NCBI GenBank assembly: GCA_023252065.1
Contig: JAHEXO010000104.1
Location: 1,416-7,215 of the forward strand
Source: Nocardioides sp.
GTDB taxonomy: Bacteria > Actinomycetota > Actinomycetes > Propionibacteriales > Nocardioidaceae
DNA length: 5,800 nt
Direction: 5' to 3'
Positions 4,632 to 5,800 of this stretch are shown in pieces; positions within the stretch are counted from its first letter, which is position 1, and every line of letters begins with the position of its first letter. The position numbers were made by a program, and so were the translations under genes. Below the pieces are notes generated by a model. That model was given only the letters and a program-made list of their open reading frames with translations, did no database searches and was not told the DNA's origin.

Positions 4632-5638
4632 CCGGCATCCCGACGCGTGCGGCGGACCTGGTGGCGGGGCCCGTGCGCGGCGTCCTGCTGTCGCTGTCCC
4701 GCGACCCCGACGCCAAGCTCACCTTCGTCGCCACGTCGGGCCGGCGGCCCGGCGAACAGCTCGCGGTGAAGCTGCCGACCACCCCGCGCGCCTCCACAGC
4801 GGTCGAGACCGAGGGCCGGATGCTCGTCGCGCTGCGCCGGCTCCCGCTGGGCGCCCTGCACGACACGGTGCCGCGGTACGTCGAGTCGATCCAGGAGGAC
4901 GGCACCACCGTCCTGGTCTCCACGCTGGTCACCGGCACTCCTATGAGCGTGGGCTACCACCGCTACCTGCACACCGCCCGGCCCGACGCCGTACGCGCGG
5001 ACTTCCGGCGCGCGGGCGGTTGGCTGCGGGCGTTCCAGCGGCAGACCGGCACGACCACCGGCCCGCTCACCTGGCCCGCCACCGTGCACGACGAGGTGGC
5101 CGGCCGCTGGGACGGTCATCCCGACCTGCCGGCTGCGCTGAGCCGCCTTGCCGGTGCCCGCGAGCGCCTGGACGCACTCACCACCCCCACCACCGTCGTC
5201 CACGGAGATTTCTGGTTCGGCAACGTGCTGGTCACCGACGACGCGGTCTCCGGAGTGATCGACTGGGAGGCCGGCTCGCCGGCCGGGTGCCCGCTGCGCG
5301 ACCTCGCCCGCTTCGCCCTCAGCTACTGCCTCTACCTGGACCGGCACACCCGCCCGGGTCACCGCGTCCTGGGTCACCCCGGGCTACGGCGCTCGACGTT
5401 CGGAGCTGGGGTCCGGTACGGCCTGCTCGGCTCCGGCTGGCTCCCGGCCCTGGTCCGCGACTTCCTGGGCAGCGGGCTGGAGGACCTCGGGCTCCCCCGC
5501 GGCGCGTGGTACGACGTGGCGCTGGTGGGGCTCGGAGAGGTCGCGGCCACGGCCAACGACGAGACCTTCGGCGCCGACCACCTGTCCCTGCTCGCCGGGC
5601 TGCCCGCCCATCCCCGGGTGGAGCGGAGACAGCCGTGA
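4628..5638 (+). CDS. APH/choline-kinase-family phosphotransferase
   Basis: A 336-residue protein with the aminoglycoside-phosphotransferase/choline-kinase fold. The N-lobe has LAVKLP with Lys48 as the likely ATP-binding lysine and Glu60 or Glu62 (VETEGRML) as the helix-C partner; there is no glycine-rich loop, as is common in this family. VLVSTLVTGTPMS (about 97-109) is the hinge region. The catalytic Brenner-type motif is HGDFWFGNVL at 192-201, with Asp194 the expected catalytic base and Asn199 a metal ligand. IDWE at 211-214 supplies the DFG-like metal Asp212, followed by a conserved-looking PLRDLARFA. All key residues are present, so it should be an active small-molecule kinase. The operon context argues against drug resistance and favours phosphorylation of a sugar, alcohol or amino alcohol used in making or decorating the polysaccharide; the substrate is inference. 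I chose ATG 4628 over an in-frame ATG at 4355 because the extra 91 residues are Arg/Pro/Gly-rich out-of-frame translation of the preceding gene. It overlaps both neighbours by 4 nt. Confidence 0.87.
   Translation: MTGIPTRAADLVAGPVRGVLLSLSRDPDAKLTFVATSGRRPGEQLAVKLPTTPRASTAVETEGRMLVALRRLPLGALHDTVPRYVESIQEDGTTVLVSTLVTGTPMSVGYHRYLHTARPDAVRADFRRAGGWLRAFQRQTGTTTGPLTWPATVHDEVAGRWDGHPDLPAALSRLAGARERLDALTTPTTVVHGDFWFGNVLVTDDAVSGVIDWEAGSPAGCPLRDLARFALSYCLYLDRHTRPGHRVLGHPGLRRSTFGAGVRYGLLGSGWLPALVRDFLGSGLEDLGLPRGAWYDVALVGLGEVAATANDETFGADHLSLLAGLPAHPRVERRQP
5625..5629 (+). promoter_or_regulatory. Ribosome binding site (GGAGA) for the Wzy/ligase-like gene
   Basis: GGAGA lies 5 nt before GTG 5635, with another GGAG-type run just upstream. 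It supports the GTG start. Confidence 0.6.
5635..5638 (+). promoter_or_regulatory. GTGA stop/start overlap, phosphotransferase gene to membrane-protein gene
   Basis: GTG 5635-5637 overlaps TGA 5636-5638. It is the sixth consecutive 4-nt junction in the window. Confidence 0.68.
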
Positions 5639-5800
5639 CCACCCTGGCCACGACCCCCACCGGCTCGCTCCGGCCGGCCGTCGCCACCGACTCGGGAATC
5701 CTGCCGGCGGTGGCGGGCACCGCCACCTGCCTGCTGCCGTTCCTCTCCCCGGCCGGTCCCGGCAACACCGCGGCGGCCGACCTGGCGATCTGCGCCGCGA
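5635..5800 (+). CDS. Probable O-antigen ligase/Wzy-type polymerase, N-terminus only (3' end outside window)
   Basis: An open frame from GTG 5635 to the window edge, 55 codons with no stop. Residues 1-20 are a polar Thr/Pro/Ala-rich cytoplasmic-type tail. Residues ~21-38 are hydrophobic (ILPAVAGTATCLLPFLSP), and after a short PAGPGNTAAADL turn a second hydrophobic stretch begins (LAICAA). From memory, actinobacterial O-antigen ligase/polymerase proteins often begin with a first helix followed by a PxGPGN-x-x-xxDL turn, so this is my best guess. Such enzymes polymerise or transfer lipid-linked glycans on the outer face of the membrane, which would complete the Wzz/GT set in this operon. The GGAGA at 5625-5629 and the overlap with the kinase gene support the start. 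Too little is visible to exclude another multi-pass membrane protein such as a flippase. Confidence 0.6.
   Translation, partial: MTTLATTPTGSLRPAVATDSGILPAVAGTATCLLPFLSPAGPGNTAAADLAICAA

Noticed and set aside
5319..5768. Minus-strand open frame at the right end (149 codons)
   Set aside because: Arg/Gly/Pro-rich and antisense to the kinase C-terminus and the membrane-protein start, both of which have better support.
1..5800. Search for tRNA, rRNA, riboswitch, insertion sequence or promoter
   Set aside because: No such feature is apparent; the window is entirely occupied by overlapping coding sequence, so there is no intergenic room for a leader or promoter.

Overview
The window is very GC-rich (roughly 70% by eye), with strong G/C preference at third codon positions and ATG/GTG starts. 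This points to a high-GC actinobacterium. The style of the genes suggests the Nocardioidaceae or a related group, but that taxonomic guess is inference only.

Every base of the window is coding on the + strand. There are seven genes in a row and no intergenic DNA. All six gene junctions are 4-nt stop/start overlaps: ATGA at 678, 1970, 2971 and 4628, and GTGA at 4146 and 5635. The whole stretch therefore looks like the interior of one translationally coupled operon. Its promoter lies left of the window and its end lies right of it. No terminator, tRNA, rRNA, CRISPR array or mobile element was seen.

Layout: (1) 1-681, the C-terminal end of a secreted PKD-repeat protein whose PKD modules each carry a cysteine pair. 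(2) 678-1973, a Wzz/chain-length-determinant-like membrane protein with a cytoplasmic tail that looks like a decayed bacterial tyrosine kinase, with no Walker A motif and no tyrosine anywhere. (3) 1970-2974, an HprK-like P-loop kinase with an intact Walker A. (4) 2971-4149, a GT4 glycosyltransferase. (5) 4146-4631, a small protein of unknown function. (6) 4628-5638, an APH/choline-kinase-fold phosphotransferase. (7) 5635-5800 and beyond, the N-terminus of a membrane protein that is probably an O-antigen ligase/Wzy-type polymerase.

Taken together this is a cell-surface polysaccharide (capsule/exopolysaccharide) assembly operon. The GT4 enzyme would build the repeat unit, the Wzy-like protein would polymerise it, the Wzz-like protein would set chain length, and the PKD protein could be an exported surface or glycan-associated partner. 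The unusual part is the phosphotransfer equipment: a pseudo-kinase Wzz, immediately followed by an HprK-like kinase, with an APH-like kinase further down. A possible reading, which is inference only, is that the usual Wzc-type tyrosine autophosphorylation has been lost and control has passed to one of the separately encoded kinases.
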